Source: Nitrospinae bacterium RIFCSPLOWO2_12_FULL_45_22 (lineage in GTDB: Bacteria; 2-12-FULL-45-22). Taken from it: a stretch of DNA of 15,819 bases. The DNA lies in the NCBI GenBank assembly GCA_001803565.1, contig MHDQ01000267.1:1-15819 (forward strand), in the 5' to 3' direction. Shown one piece after another: positions 1 to 7,680 of the stretch. The position numbers were made by a program, and so were the translations under genes. The notes under the pieces were generated by a model. The model was not told the origin of the DNA. It ran no database searches and was given only the letters and a program-made list of their open reading frames with translations. Numbering within the stretch: position 1 is the stretch's first letter; each line of letters starts with the position of its first letter.

Positions 1-352
1 CCAAAAGATTGGTCAGAATAAGGTTAGGGAGCGAGCCTCGATACCTTCTTAATTGCTCAGAATCCTCCTGATCGCTAAGGTTTATATCAGGCAATTTGAC
101 CTCAATATAACCTACTATTTTCCCATCTGTCCTGATAAGGAAATCAGGGATGCCAACCGCGGTCCTTTTGGGCTGCACCAGCACCCCAGCATCCTCTTTA
201 GATAGGAATAAAGGCACACATTTCTCTATCAAGGTCTTTAAAAAAGGATAGAAGCTCTCTTCCCGGAAGTCCCCGGTCACATAAATCCCATGTATCTCCT
301 TAAAATAATCTTTAACAACCTCATCGAGCTTATCCCTCTCTGTCCCCTTCAT
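1..352 (-). CDS. PD-(D/E)XK nuclease-domain protein of a restriction system, 3' part beyond the window
   Basis: Partial gene: the first 117 residues are visible and the frame is open to the left edge. A nuclease core is readable: GIPDFLI (Asp70), then GYIEVK (Glu84, Lys86), then EQLRRYR (Gln100, Tyr104, a QxxxY-like motif), followed by LPNLILTN. This order, an Asp followed by ExK and then Q-L-x-R-Y, is what the N-terminal nuclease of type ISP-like restriction-modification enzymes and related PD-(D/E)XK nucleases shows. The ATG has a good ribosome-binding site (AAAGG) about 4 nt upstream. It lies 143 bp after the methyltransferase stop on the same strand, so it is probably the restriction partner. 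Whether the full protein is a stand-alone nuclease, a nuclease-helicase, or a second methyltransferase fusion cannot be told from here. The catalytic triad appears intact. Confidence 0.8.
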   Translation of the reverse strand, partial: MKGTERDKLDEVVKDYFKEIHGIYVTGDFREESFYPFLKTLIEKCVPLFLSKEDAGVLVQPKRTAVGIPDFLIRTDGKIVGYIEVKLPDINLSDQEDSEQLRRYRGSLPNLILTNLL

Positions 353-495
353 CTATCCTTTCCTAATCGCAACGAGGTTTTGCTTAGACAGATTTTGAGC
401 TGAAGAACTTGTCTATCTTATGGTGCTCGTAATAAGCATTAATCATTTAGAAACCACTGGACTGTTAGTCAATGTTCTCTAAAACCCAACTTCAT

Positions 496-3400
496 TTAGC
501 TTCTTAGCATTTGTGCAACAAGAGCATCTATTTCATCTAATTCTCTTTTAAGTATTTGGCGCACCTTCAACCTTAATACACCAATGCTTTTTATCTTCCC
601 GAAGTGACCCGATTGAATCCACCTAGTAACCTCCTTGCTACAACTCTTTCCCAATTGAGTAAGCCGGAGATGATCCTTATTCAAGGGGTCAAATTGGGTA
701 ATAGGAAGCTCCAGGACTTTTTTATGAATATCCCGGGGGCCATACTGCCCCCGACTTTGCATAGGTTTTATTAACTTATCCGTAATGGGTGCATTAAGGA
801 TAGCTACGAGATAGTAAGCTTCATCGGCGTTCTCTGTCTCTAGGCAGTAAGTCTTAGTATCCGCCACAAACCCTCTAGACTCTATTTCCTGCCCGCCGAT
901 GTCAAACCTTATGGGTTTCTTCTCTACTATACAGGCTGTCAGATAAGTACCAGAAGTATTATAAAGCACCCGATACTTAACCTGCGGGTTTTGCCGGGAT
1001 AAGCCATGAACTCGGTCTAGCCTTTCATAAATACTCATACCTTCAGCCTTTGCACCTCGCTTCTTCCCCCATTCCTCCTGCGCCTTAATAAGCCAATCTT
1101 TGAGATGATAGAAACCTCTCACATGGGCCTTATCAACATTTAAGAGCCGGTAGCCATCTTTTACTGGTTCAATAGGAAGTACCACTAGCCGATAGTCTAG
1201 ATGCCCGAAGGGTAAGAGCTCGGCCGAGAGCAGAGTAGCATAGAGGAATCTGTTTTCTACATTCCCTCTTATCACTGCATTTTTATAATTGTTCTTGGCC
1301 TCTCTCCTGGCCCGCTCAGAACTTTCCAGAGGCGGAAGCTGGGGATCGAAACCCAAGATAGTAGATGCCCTGACCTCTACAAACCAAAAAGAGCGGGGAA
1401 CAATGGTAGCCCCTTGAAAGAAGTGCCTCTTGTAAAAACTCTCTTTTGACGAAACTAGGTCTTTCTCGATAGCCCAGAATGACCTTTTGCCCTTTTGGTG
1501 CAAGTAAAGCTCTACATCTTCTATTTTCAAACAACCCTCTGCTTCATCCAAAGAGGCATTGCGCCGAGGAAGTTTTCCCCTAAGTCTTTGACCTCGGATA
1601 GGATAGAATGCTTTTGCCTGCTTCTGTCTCTCGGCAAAGAGGACACAAGATGGTACCTGGAACAACGGCTTCACCTCCTCCGCGTCCCAAACCTCCTGGG
1701 GCTGTAACATCGAATCTTGATTTACATTAAGCTTAAATTTCCCCTGTCTCAGCCCATCGTGCTGATCAGCCGTAAAGATGCTCCTGGGAAGCACAAAACC
1801 TATTGTCCCTCCTTCTTTAAGATACAGATGGGCCGTCCTAAGTAGAAATAAGGTGCCTAATTCCAAGTGAGTAATAAGCTCACCACGTCCTGAAAAGAGG
1901 TTATAGGTTTTAGTGATTTGCTCCTTGAGAAATTGCTGATATTGAGGGTCAGCATAACGGAAGGCGAGCCAGGGAGGATTGCCGATCACAAAATCGAATT
2001 TACCCTTGAGGAATAGGGGCTTATAGATATTTTTGAGGATAAAGGCCCAGATAGTGTCCCGTCGAGACTCCATAAATTCCTTCAAAGCCTTAGTAATGCG
2101 GAAAAGGGCTTGTATAACGGTAATCTCTTTTGTTAAGGTTGTATGTTGTGTTCCAAGGTAGCTTAGAAACTGGGATTCATTGATATCTTTATTGATATTC
2201 TGCTGAGCAAATTCCCTGGCCGCATCTATGGCCTCATCGTAAAGAGTGGGACTTTCAAGAAATTTTTCGGGAAGATAGATAACTTTACCGTCTAACTCAA
2301 TTTTATAGTCAGCACCAGCGGCTTGTGCCCAGCGCTCCGGAAGCCTTATGGCATCTGAAAGGTAGACCGGTATGCTTATCTTTCCTTTGGTTTTACGTTT
2401 TTTGATAAGATCGCCCAAGGCAAGGAGATAATTAGTCTTGGCTATTATGGTAGCCAAGGGGTGAATGTCAACCCCAAATACCGAATGGAGGATATGGTCT
2501 AAGGTATTTTGCGTATCTGGTAATTTAATTCGCTTCTCCCGGATGATTAGATAGAGAAAGGTGCCAGAACCACAAGCCGGGTCCAAGAAGGATCTTTCTG
2601 GACTTTCTGCTATGAGTTTCTGAACCATGCGGTGGGCAAGCCAATCTGGGGTATAGAATTCCCCCAGGTCATGCCGGGTCTTGGGATCCACCAGTTCTTG
2701 ATAGAGGGACTTGAGGACATCCTCGGAAAGTTCTCTGAGATTATAATTCCGAAGGAGACTAAAAAGCCCTATCGCAATCTCTACACCGGTATCTTTAGCC
2801 TCCTCCCGGACGATCCAAGAAAAGAAATCCTCCTCCAGAAAGTTCTCTATCCCTTGCTCCTGGAAAAACCTTCCCCCCAATACCGAAAGGATCTGGTTAT
2901 TGTCCGGTGGGTTTTGGCTTTCAAAAAGTCGGCTCCAGACCATTAATTTAGCCAGGGTAGCTAAGTAAGTGTGTCGGCAAAATAGCTCTTCATCAGCCAC
3001 TGCACTACCGTATACAATGCGGAGATAGCGCTCCCACCCATCATAAATAACCTGGGTTTCTGACCTATCCCTGATGCTTTGCCAGAGGACAAAGAGGATA
3101 GCAGAAGCTACCTGAAAGGCATGGCTTCTGATCCCAAAATCTTTAATTATATCTTCTGTTTTTGGGGAAAGAATCTCTTTCCGGAGGAAATACCGGTCTA
3201 ACCAAAAATATACCGCTTGAGGAGGGGAAAATGACCAGTCAACCCGTTCAAGGGGTGTTAAGATCACATCTTCGGGGCTAATCTCTTCCTTGGCTGGTTT
3301 GGGGGCGGAAGGAGAATAGACTGCAAAATGCAACCCGTCCGTGGCTAGGCAAATATAAGGTGTTCGAGTTGGAACGGCTTCGGACGACCAAAGACAAGCT

Positions 3401-3744
3401 ACATATCTCCTGAGCTGGTCTTCGGCCTCCCTTTGGTTTATTATCAGGTCCCGCTCAAATTCAATAATCAGATTTCCAAAGAGTTCATCTATCCGGCCTT
3501 TAAGTATCCGGTCTTTTTGTTTCATCCTCACGTATTTTTCAACGCCAGCCAGGTAATCCTCTATAAAGCCTGGCTGGAGGCCGAAGAGTTCATTTAGTAA
3601 CAATAAAAATCGTTGAGACTTGGCAGGCTCACTATTTAATCCCTTTACAGATTCAATATATTCCGTAATGAGATTATCCCATTGGGATTGACGCACCTCG
3701 GGGATACGAACTGATTTTTCGTGCAGTTTACTTTTCTTTTCCAT
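496..3744 (-). CDS. Adenine-N6 DNA methyltransferase of a restriction-modification system (type IIG/Eco57I-like), 1082 aa
   Basis: Predicted to transfer a methyl group from S-adenosylmethionine to adenine N6 in a specific DNA sequence. Residues about 355-600 form the catalytic domain. GEFYTPDWLA precedes SAM-binding motif I, DPACGSGTFL (388-397), then FGVDIHPLA with an acidic residue for SAM ribose, and motif IV NPPW (589-592), the adenine-N6 signature. Residues ~600-720 continue the methylase fold, and the C-terminal ~350 residues probably hold the target-recognition domain. The N-terminal part carries GRIDELFGNLIIEFERDL (83-100) and then QLRRY (110-114). This looks like a PD-(D/E)XK nuclease core in which the usual ExK is Glu95-x-Glu97, so the nuclease may be inactive. 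The ATG overlaps the upstream RadC-like gene by 17 bp, with AAGGAAA 9 nt upstream, suggesting translational coupling. The exact R-M subtype is inferred, not shown. Confidence 0.88.
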   Translation of the reverse strand: MEKKSKLHEKSVRIPEVRQSQWDNLITEYIESVKGLNSEPAKSQRFLLLLNELFGLQPGFIEDYLAGVEKYVRMKQKDRILKGRIDELFGNLIIEFERDLIINQREAEDQLRRYVACLWSSEAVPTRTPYICLATDGLHFAVYSPSAPKPAKEEISPEDVILTPLERVDWSFSPPQAVYFWLDRYFLRKEILSPKTEDIIKDFGIRSHAFQVASAILFVLWQSIRDRSETQVIYDGWERYLRIVYGSAVADEELFCRHTYLATLAKLMVWSRLFESQNPPDNNQILSVLGGRFFQEQGIENFLEEDFFSWIVREEAKDTGVEIAIGLFSLLRNYNLRELSEDVLKSLYQELVDPKTRHDLGEFYTPDWLAHRMVQKLIAESPERSFLDPACGSGTFLYLIIREKRIKLPDTQNTLDHILHSVFGVDIHPLATIIAKTNYLLALGDLIKKRKTKGKISIPVYLSDAIRLPERWAQAAGADYKIELDGKVIYLPEKFLESPTLYDEAIDAAREFAQQNINKDINESQFLSYLGTQHTTLTKEITVIQALFRITKALKEFMESRRDTIWAFILKNIYKPLFLKGKFDFVIGNPPWLAFRYADPQYQQFLKEQITKTYNLFSGRGELITHLELGTLFLLRTAHLYLKEGGTIGFVLPRSIFTADQHDGLRQGKFKLNVNQDSMLQPQEVWDAEEVKPLFQVPSCVLFAERQKQAKAFYPIRGQRLRGKLPRRNASLDEAEGCLKIEDVELYLHQKGKRSFWAIEKDLVSSKESFYKRHFFQGATIVPRSFWFVEVRASTILGFDPQLPPLESSERARREAKNNYKNAVIRGNVENRFLYATLLSAELLPFGHLDYRLVVLPIEPVKDGYRLLNVDKAHVRGFYHLKDWLIKAQEEWGKKRGAKAEGMSIYERLDRVHGLSRQNPQVKYRVLYNTSGTYLTACIVEKKPIRFDIGGQEIESRGFVADTKTYCLETENADEAYYLVAILNAPITDKLIKPMQSRGQYGPRDIHKKVLELPITQFDPLNKDHLRLTQLGKSCSKEVTRWIQSGHFGKIKSIGVLRLKVRQILKRELDEIDALVAQMLRS

Positions 3745-4030
3745 GACTTAGAGTTTCCTTGATTATACGGCGGGCAATTTCAAAAGCCGCTGCGATCCGG
3801 ATAATTTTAACATCCGAAAGGCCTTTAATGTCCAAAAACCTCTCCAGCGGTTGGTTTGCCATCTGAGAAAGAGAACCAAACCTCTCCAGCACTTCCTCGG
3901 CAATCTTTAATGCCGGTCTCCCTTTAATACCTGCAGAAATGAGGATAGCCAGAAGCTCAGCCTCGGATAGGCTATCTGCTCCCAGTTCCCTTAATTTCCC
4001 CCCGGGATAATGCCACTTATTCATATTCAT
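3728..4030 (-). CDS. RadC/UPF0758 N-terminal helix-hairpin-helix protein lacking the JAB domain, 100 aa
   Basis: The sequence follows the N-terminal domain of RadC (UPF0758). KLRELGADSLSEAELLAILI (12-31) corresponds to the family's leucine-rich start, and LDIKGLSDVKIIRIAAAFE (66-84) is a helix-hairpin-helix DNA-binding motif. Full RadC proteins are about 220 residues and continue into an MPN/JAB domain with HxHP; this one ends after residue 100 with a lysine-rich tail. The stop lies inside the start of the methyltransferase gene (17-bp overlap), so the short length looks like organisation, not random decay. A likely role is a DNA-binding accessory of the restriction-modification operon (inference). 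The start ATG has AAGGA 5 nt upstream; a second ATG two codons later is possible. It could also be an old truncated radC kept by its neighbour. Confidence 0.8.
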   Translation of the reverse strand: MNMNKWHYPGGKLRELGADSLSEAELLAILISAGIKGRPALKIAEEVLERFGSLSQMANQPLERFLDIKGLSDVKIIRIAAAFEIARRIIKETLSHGKEK

Positions 4031-4217
4031 AACTATCCTTTACTATTTTTAGTGGACCCCTCCAGCAGTACGATCCGTTCTTCTTAATACAACCACATTG
4101 CCCGTTGCAATACCCCTGTAGCCAACTGTGCGATCGTATTTTGCCCGTTTTTCAAGTGAAGCCAAGGATAGCGAAGAGTGTTTATCTGCTGGTTTATGCT
4201 ATAAATTTCATACATCA

Positions 4218-5360
4218 TCATTTCCCGTATTCTCTATGGTGAAAGAGATTGGGACAGCGCGACTGGAGAGTGAAATTTGCTACTTCCCATCCATGCCGAT
4301 AAACCCGCTCAAACTCATCCTCTGAGAGTCGTCGAAGCGAAGTTTCCAAGTCTGCTACTGTATTCACGCCGCACTCCGACAAGCTATTTTCAGTAAGAGC
4401 AGCGATCTTCTCTTCAGGTATACCCGCCTGCTCTAGAATGTATCGCGCAGTATTTCCCATTCTAAGATAGACCCCGGAATTGCAGTTATCTCGGAAATGG
4501 CTGACAAGGCTACGGGCTCTAAGGCTTCTCACTTGATCCATAGCTATATTCACAAGTCGGAATGCACGCCGATAAAGAGAAGATGGCTTCTCTATCTCAA
4601 TACCCTTTGATGCATCACTTACAATGAGGAAATTGTACTCATCACGAAACTTCTCACCTTGGGATTTGAACAGTGCCTCAACGGCTAAGTTGTCGTATAC
4701 ACCGCCATCCCAAAGATGTATTTTTTTAACCTCCGGCTCGACTGATTCAATCTTTTCCTCTGGATAGTTAACGAACCTGAACCACTTATATTTGTTAGTT
4801 CTCAGAATGATGGGACCAATGAGACCAGGATATGCAGCAGAAGCAGCCATCGCATCCGCTAAAGGAATTGCGGGATTACTCACATAGTTCAGAATATAGT
4901 CTCCCATTCGCTGCGGCATAAAACGCCAGTTCTTGCCGGACTCATAAGAGGTTGCATTTATAATCCAGCGAGGCTCGGTTGGTATATCCCTAAGAAGACC
5001 ACACACCTGCCAACAATGCTGAATGCTCTCGGAGAGCAGCTTGGCTTTTCCTTGAATAAGAAACCACGGCTGTGTAAGTAACTTAAATACTACATCATGT
5101 TGAATATTTGTCTGAGTGAGATAATACCTGGCCTGAGAGAGACTCTTATTAATGAAGGCATCGCTTGTTGGCCATCTATTTCCATAAATGGAGTAGATCA
5201 GGCCGATTCCTAAGCTTCCTCCCGAAACCGTAGAAATAAAGGTTATGTTTTCTAACAGTCCATCAGCGGCTAATCGGCCCAGAACACCAAAGTGAAATAC
5301 CGCTGCACGCACACCACCGCCCGATAGGGCGATTCCTATCTTTAGTGTGTCTCTACCCAT
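4218..5360 (-). CDS. Patatin-like phospholipase, candidate membrane-attacking effector, 380 aa
   Basis: Patatin-family lipid acyl hydrolase. The oxyanion-hole loop is SGGGVRA (13-19). The nucleophile elbow is STVSGGS with Ser46. The catalytic Asp is in WDGGVYDN (Asp218), giving the usual Ser-Asp dyad. The elbow has Thr where many patatins have the first Gly of GxSxG; Ser-rich variants like this occur in bacterial patatins, and the protein is probably active. ASAAYPGLIGP (173-183) is another typical patatin stretch. No signal peptide or transmembrane segment is evident, so it is probably cytosolic. It follows the E2-E1-JAB gene by 76 bp on the same strand. In CBASS, patatin-like CapV phospholipases are effectors that degrade the inner membrane after cyclic-nucleotide signalling. 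An effector role here rests on that parallel and the gene order. The residues C-terminal to ~250 are not recognised and might hold a ligand- or partner-binding part. Confidence 0.9.
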   Translation of the reverse strand: MGRDTLKIGIALSGGGVRAAVFHFGVLGRLAADGLLENITFISTVSGGSLGIGLIYSIYGNRWPTSDAFINKSLSQARYYLTQTNIQHDVVFKLLTQPWFLIQGKAKLLSESIQHCWQVCGLLRDIPTEPRWIINATSYESGKNWRFMPQRMGDYILNYVSNPAIPLADAMAASAAYPGLIGPIILRTNKYKWFRFVNYPEEKIESVEPEVKKIHLWDGGVYDNLAVEALFKSQGEKFRDEYNFLIVSDASKGIEIEKPSSLYRRAFRLVNIAMDQVRSLRARSLVSHFRDNCNSGVYLRMGNTARYILEQAGIPEEKIAALTENSLSECGVNTVADLETSLRRLSEDEFERVYRHGWEVANFTLQSRCPNLFHHREYGK

Positions 5361-5436
5361 TACGGTCCCATCTCTCTTTCTAGGTAGTTATTAACAGGAG
5401 GCTGTTTATAACTTTTAACACTCTAAATTGCTATGG

Positions 5437-7680
5437 TCAGAGCATTTGTCCTAGATACCATGCATACTGGCTGCGATCGCCAGTGATTAGCATCAATGGG
5501 GGAAACCCATCCGCAATCATATTCTCCGCGAGCCACATAAATGCTTTACGATCATCTTCACTCGGCCAGCAACCACAATCATCGGGATGTGAGTGCCACT
5601 CTCCCACATACTCCAGCATTCCTAATGTAATTTGGTGGATTTCATTCATGCGCATCATCAGGCCCTGACACCCACGAATATAGACTGTAGGCCATTCTTT
5701 ACTATCCGGTGGTGATGGTAGTGTGTCTAAAACATAAACAATCTTCCGTTGCATATCAAATGAGCCTACTAGCACACCTCCAGTCTCATTGGGCAATTTG
5801 TCAGCACGAGCATTATAGATTTTATTCACCAGCCATTGATCTGTGCATAACATCCAGTCACCAATTTTTTGCTTTATAATCAACTCAGGGTAAACTCGAT
5901 TACATTTTACACTCAAGTCACTGGTATCAGCTTGCCATATTATGATACTACAGTTCTCGTCTAAGAGTGTAGTACGCATCGCACGGCTACAGATAGCTGC
6001 ATGTAAAGCGACAAGATCTTGTGGTATGGTACTGCTGATGTCACGACATGAATTGGAGTATCGGATACGGGTATCACTTCTGCGCAAATGTTGCTCGAAA
6101 GCTGGGTTATTGATTAGATGCCGATAGTACTGCATCTCCAGGTAATCGAGAGTTGTATCCCTAGTCGCCCCTTCGGCCAGCATGACCGCATCAGAACCTG
6201 ATGGATTGAGAAACATTGAAATACGACGCGCAGACAAATCAATATCACGCGCCAGATGGCGTGCAACTGCTATGCTAGTGGAAAAATCTAAAATGACATC
6301 AGCTTCTCTAAAAGTATCTTGTATTTTTTCAGTGGATTTAGGATTCAGAATATCTTCAACAACCCCCGTTGCTATAGGTTCCCCTTTGACGAGTTCATTA
6401 GCAATAAAGGCAAGTGCCTCCGACTTAGGGTAACCAACAGCAAAGCCTGGAAGCGCATGGCGTGCAAGATTGTGAGGCAAGAAGTAATCCTCATCAATTA
6501 AGGTCCATTCGCCATATCCCATCCGAATTAGATTCATAAATACCTGTGAACCCAGTGCACCCAAACCGATAGCTACAATTCTTCTGCCCTCCCTTTGTGA
6601 TAAACCATTAAGCTGGATAGCAATATCTCTTGAAAACGAATACGTGGGCTTAAGCAGAAGAATCACCACATTGTTGCCTTGTTTAGTTTGGTCTATCTCT
6701 AATAAGGTGCCCAGTTCACCATCCTTAGTCTCCCAAATCCCAATCTCTTCTCCAATTTCCTTGATGGTGTTTACGCTCAAGAAAGCCCAAATATCCGTTA
6801 CCTCTACCGTACTCGTTGCCCCCCGCGTCTTAGGGAGAGCCAGAATTACTATAAGCTTAGCATCGAGTATGTCCATATGTGGCTTATTTATTTGCCAATC
6901 GCGCAGACATTTCCGCAACTCCTCCAATAAATCAACCCGAGCCTTAGTCGTAAACTCATGTAGTTCAAGTAAGTTTTTCGGCTGTTTGTAAATTATGCCA
7001 TGAGTCTGAGGAGAGCACTGGATAGCAGTCGCAACATAAGTAGGCTTATTTGGGTCTCTTGATTTACTTTCTATCCGTTCTGCAATAAGGGTTATTCTAT
7101 TATTGCCTCCATCTATTGGCTGGATTGTAAGCAGTTCGGGAACCTCGAGGCTATTATTCGAGAACAGGTCAAATGGCACAACTAACTGCCAAGGAGATCC
7201 CATTAATAGGGGCTCTAGCGGCTGGTATTCTCCATGAAGTTTCCCCTTGGCAGTCAATGTCAGCCATTCACGAATGCGCTCAATAAAACGTGGGGCTGTC
7301 CAGCGCAGTTTCAGCTCGCTGTACCTTTCCTCGAATAGGCAAAGACTCCGAGGAAATTCCTGCTCTCTCAAGTTAAGGTGAGGTACTCTTGGGAAATTAT
7401 CACGCAGTGCCAATACTTCAGGAGCCATTTTGTCAGCAGGATCAAAAATTACAGCAATACGTTCATCCCGATAAATATCATGAACATTTATTTGGCCAAT
7501 TTCGACTTCAGTTTCAAAAACAACAACTTCTGCCTGAATCTGGTCGGCAATTCGTCGGCACTCTAAGAGACGAACAAAAGGCAACCTCTTTAATGCACAA
7601 ACCACCTCCCTTGCCTTAAAGATTCTAAGTTCTTCGGGGGTGATGACCTCACCTGACGGCGGAAGGTAATTAATAGACAT
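5437..7680 (-). CDS. E2-E1-JAB triple fusion: ubiquitin-like conjugation, activation and deconjugation enzyme (Cap2/Cap3-like), 747 aa
   Basis: Three parts are visible. (1) Residues ~20-155 look like a prokaryotic E2 (UBC fold): VPHLNL (99-104) then PRSLCLFEE with candidate catalytic Cys114, then a Trp and a C-terminal helix ending in GKLHGEYQPLEPL. (2) After a ~200-residue linker, residues ~365-600 are a ThiF/E1 adenylation domain. It has GLGALG (372-377) for ATP, DEDYFLPHNLARH (396-408) for Mg/ATP, Lys419, and Asp465 in LDFSTS. Cys545 in NSCRDISSTIPQDL is the probable E1 catalytic cysteine. (3) Residues ~620-747 are a JAB/JAMM metalloprotease: Glu632 (NETGGVLVG), HSHP (His696, His698), Ser707 and Asp710. 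The E2-linker-E1 layout matches CBASS Cap2, and the JAB domain matches Cap3. The start overlaps the MBL gene by 11 bp with GGGGGA 4 nt upstream, so the two are translationally coupled. No ubiquitin-like protein is encoded nearby, so the substrate is unknown. The E2 call is the least certain of the three. Confidence 0.9.
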   Translation of the reverse strand: MSINYLPPSGEVITPEELRIFKAREVVCALKRLPFVRLLECRRIADQIQAEVVVFETEVEIGQINVHDIYRDERIAVIFDPADKMAPEVLALRDNFPRVPHLNLREQEFPRSLCLFEERYSELKLRWTAPRFIERIREWLTLTAKGKLHGEYQPLEPLLMGSPWQLVVPFDLFSNNSLEVPELLTIQPIDGGNNRITLIAERIESKSRDPNKPTYVATAIQCSPQTHGIIYKQPKNLLELHEFTTKARVDLLEELRKCLRDWQINKPHMDILDAKLIVILALPKTRGATSTVEVTDIWAFLSVNTIKEIGEEIGIWETKDGELGTLLEIDQTKQGNNVVILLLKPTYSFSRDIAIQLNGLSQREGRRIVAIGLGALGSQVFMNLIRMGYGEWTLIDEDYFLPHNLARHALPGFAVGYPKSEALAFIANELVKGEPIATGVVEDILNPKSTEKIQDTFREADVILDFSTSIAVARHLARDIDLSARRISMFLNPSGSDAVMLAEGATRDTTLDYLEMQYYRHLINNPAFEQHLRRSDTRIRYSNSCRDISSTIPQDLVALHAAICSRAMRTTLLDENCSIIIWQADTSDLSVKCNRVYPELIIKQKIGDWMLCTDQWLVNKIYNARADKLPNETGGVLVGSFDMQRKIVYVLDTLPSPPDSKEWPTVYIRGCQGLMMRMNEIHQITLGMLEYVGEWHSHPDDCGCWPSEDDRKAFMWLAENMIADGFPPLMLITGDRSQYAWYLGQML

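Noticed and set aside
2632-2946. Plus-strand 104-codon frame within the methyltransferase gene
   Set aside because: It is antisense to a well-supported coding region and its product resembles no protein I know.
5483-6991. Several plus-strand frames of 60-115 codons inside the E2-E1-JAB gene
   Set aside because: They lie opposite a gene with clear catalytic motifs, lack good ribosome-binding sites and have low-complexity composition; they are shadows.
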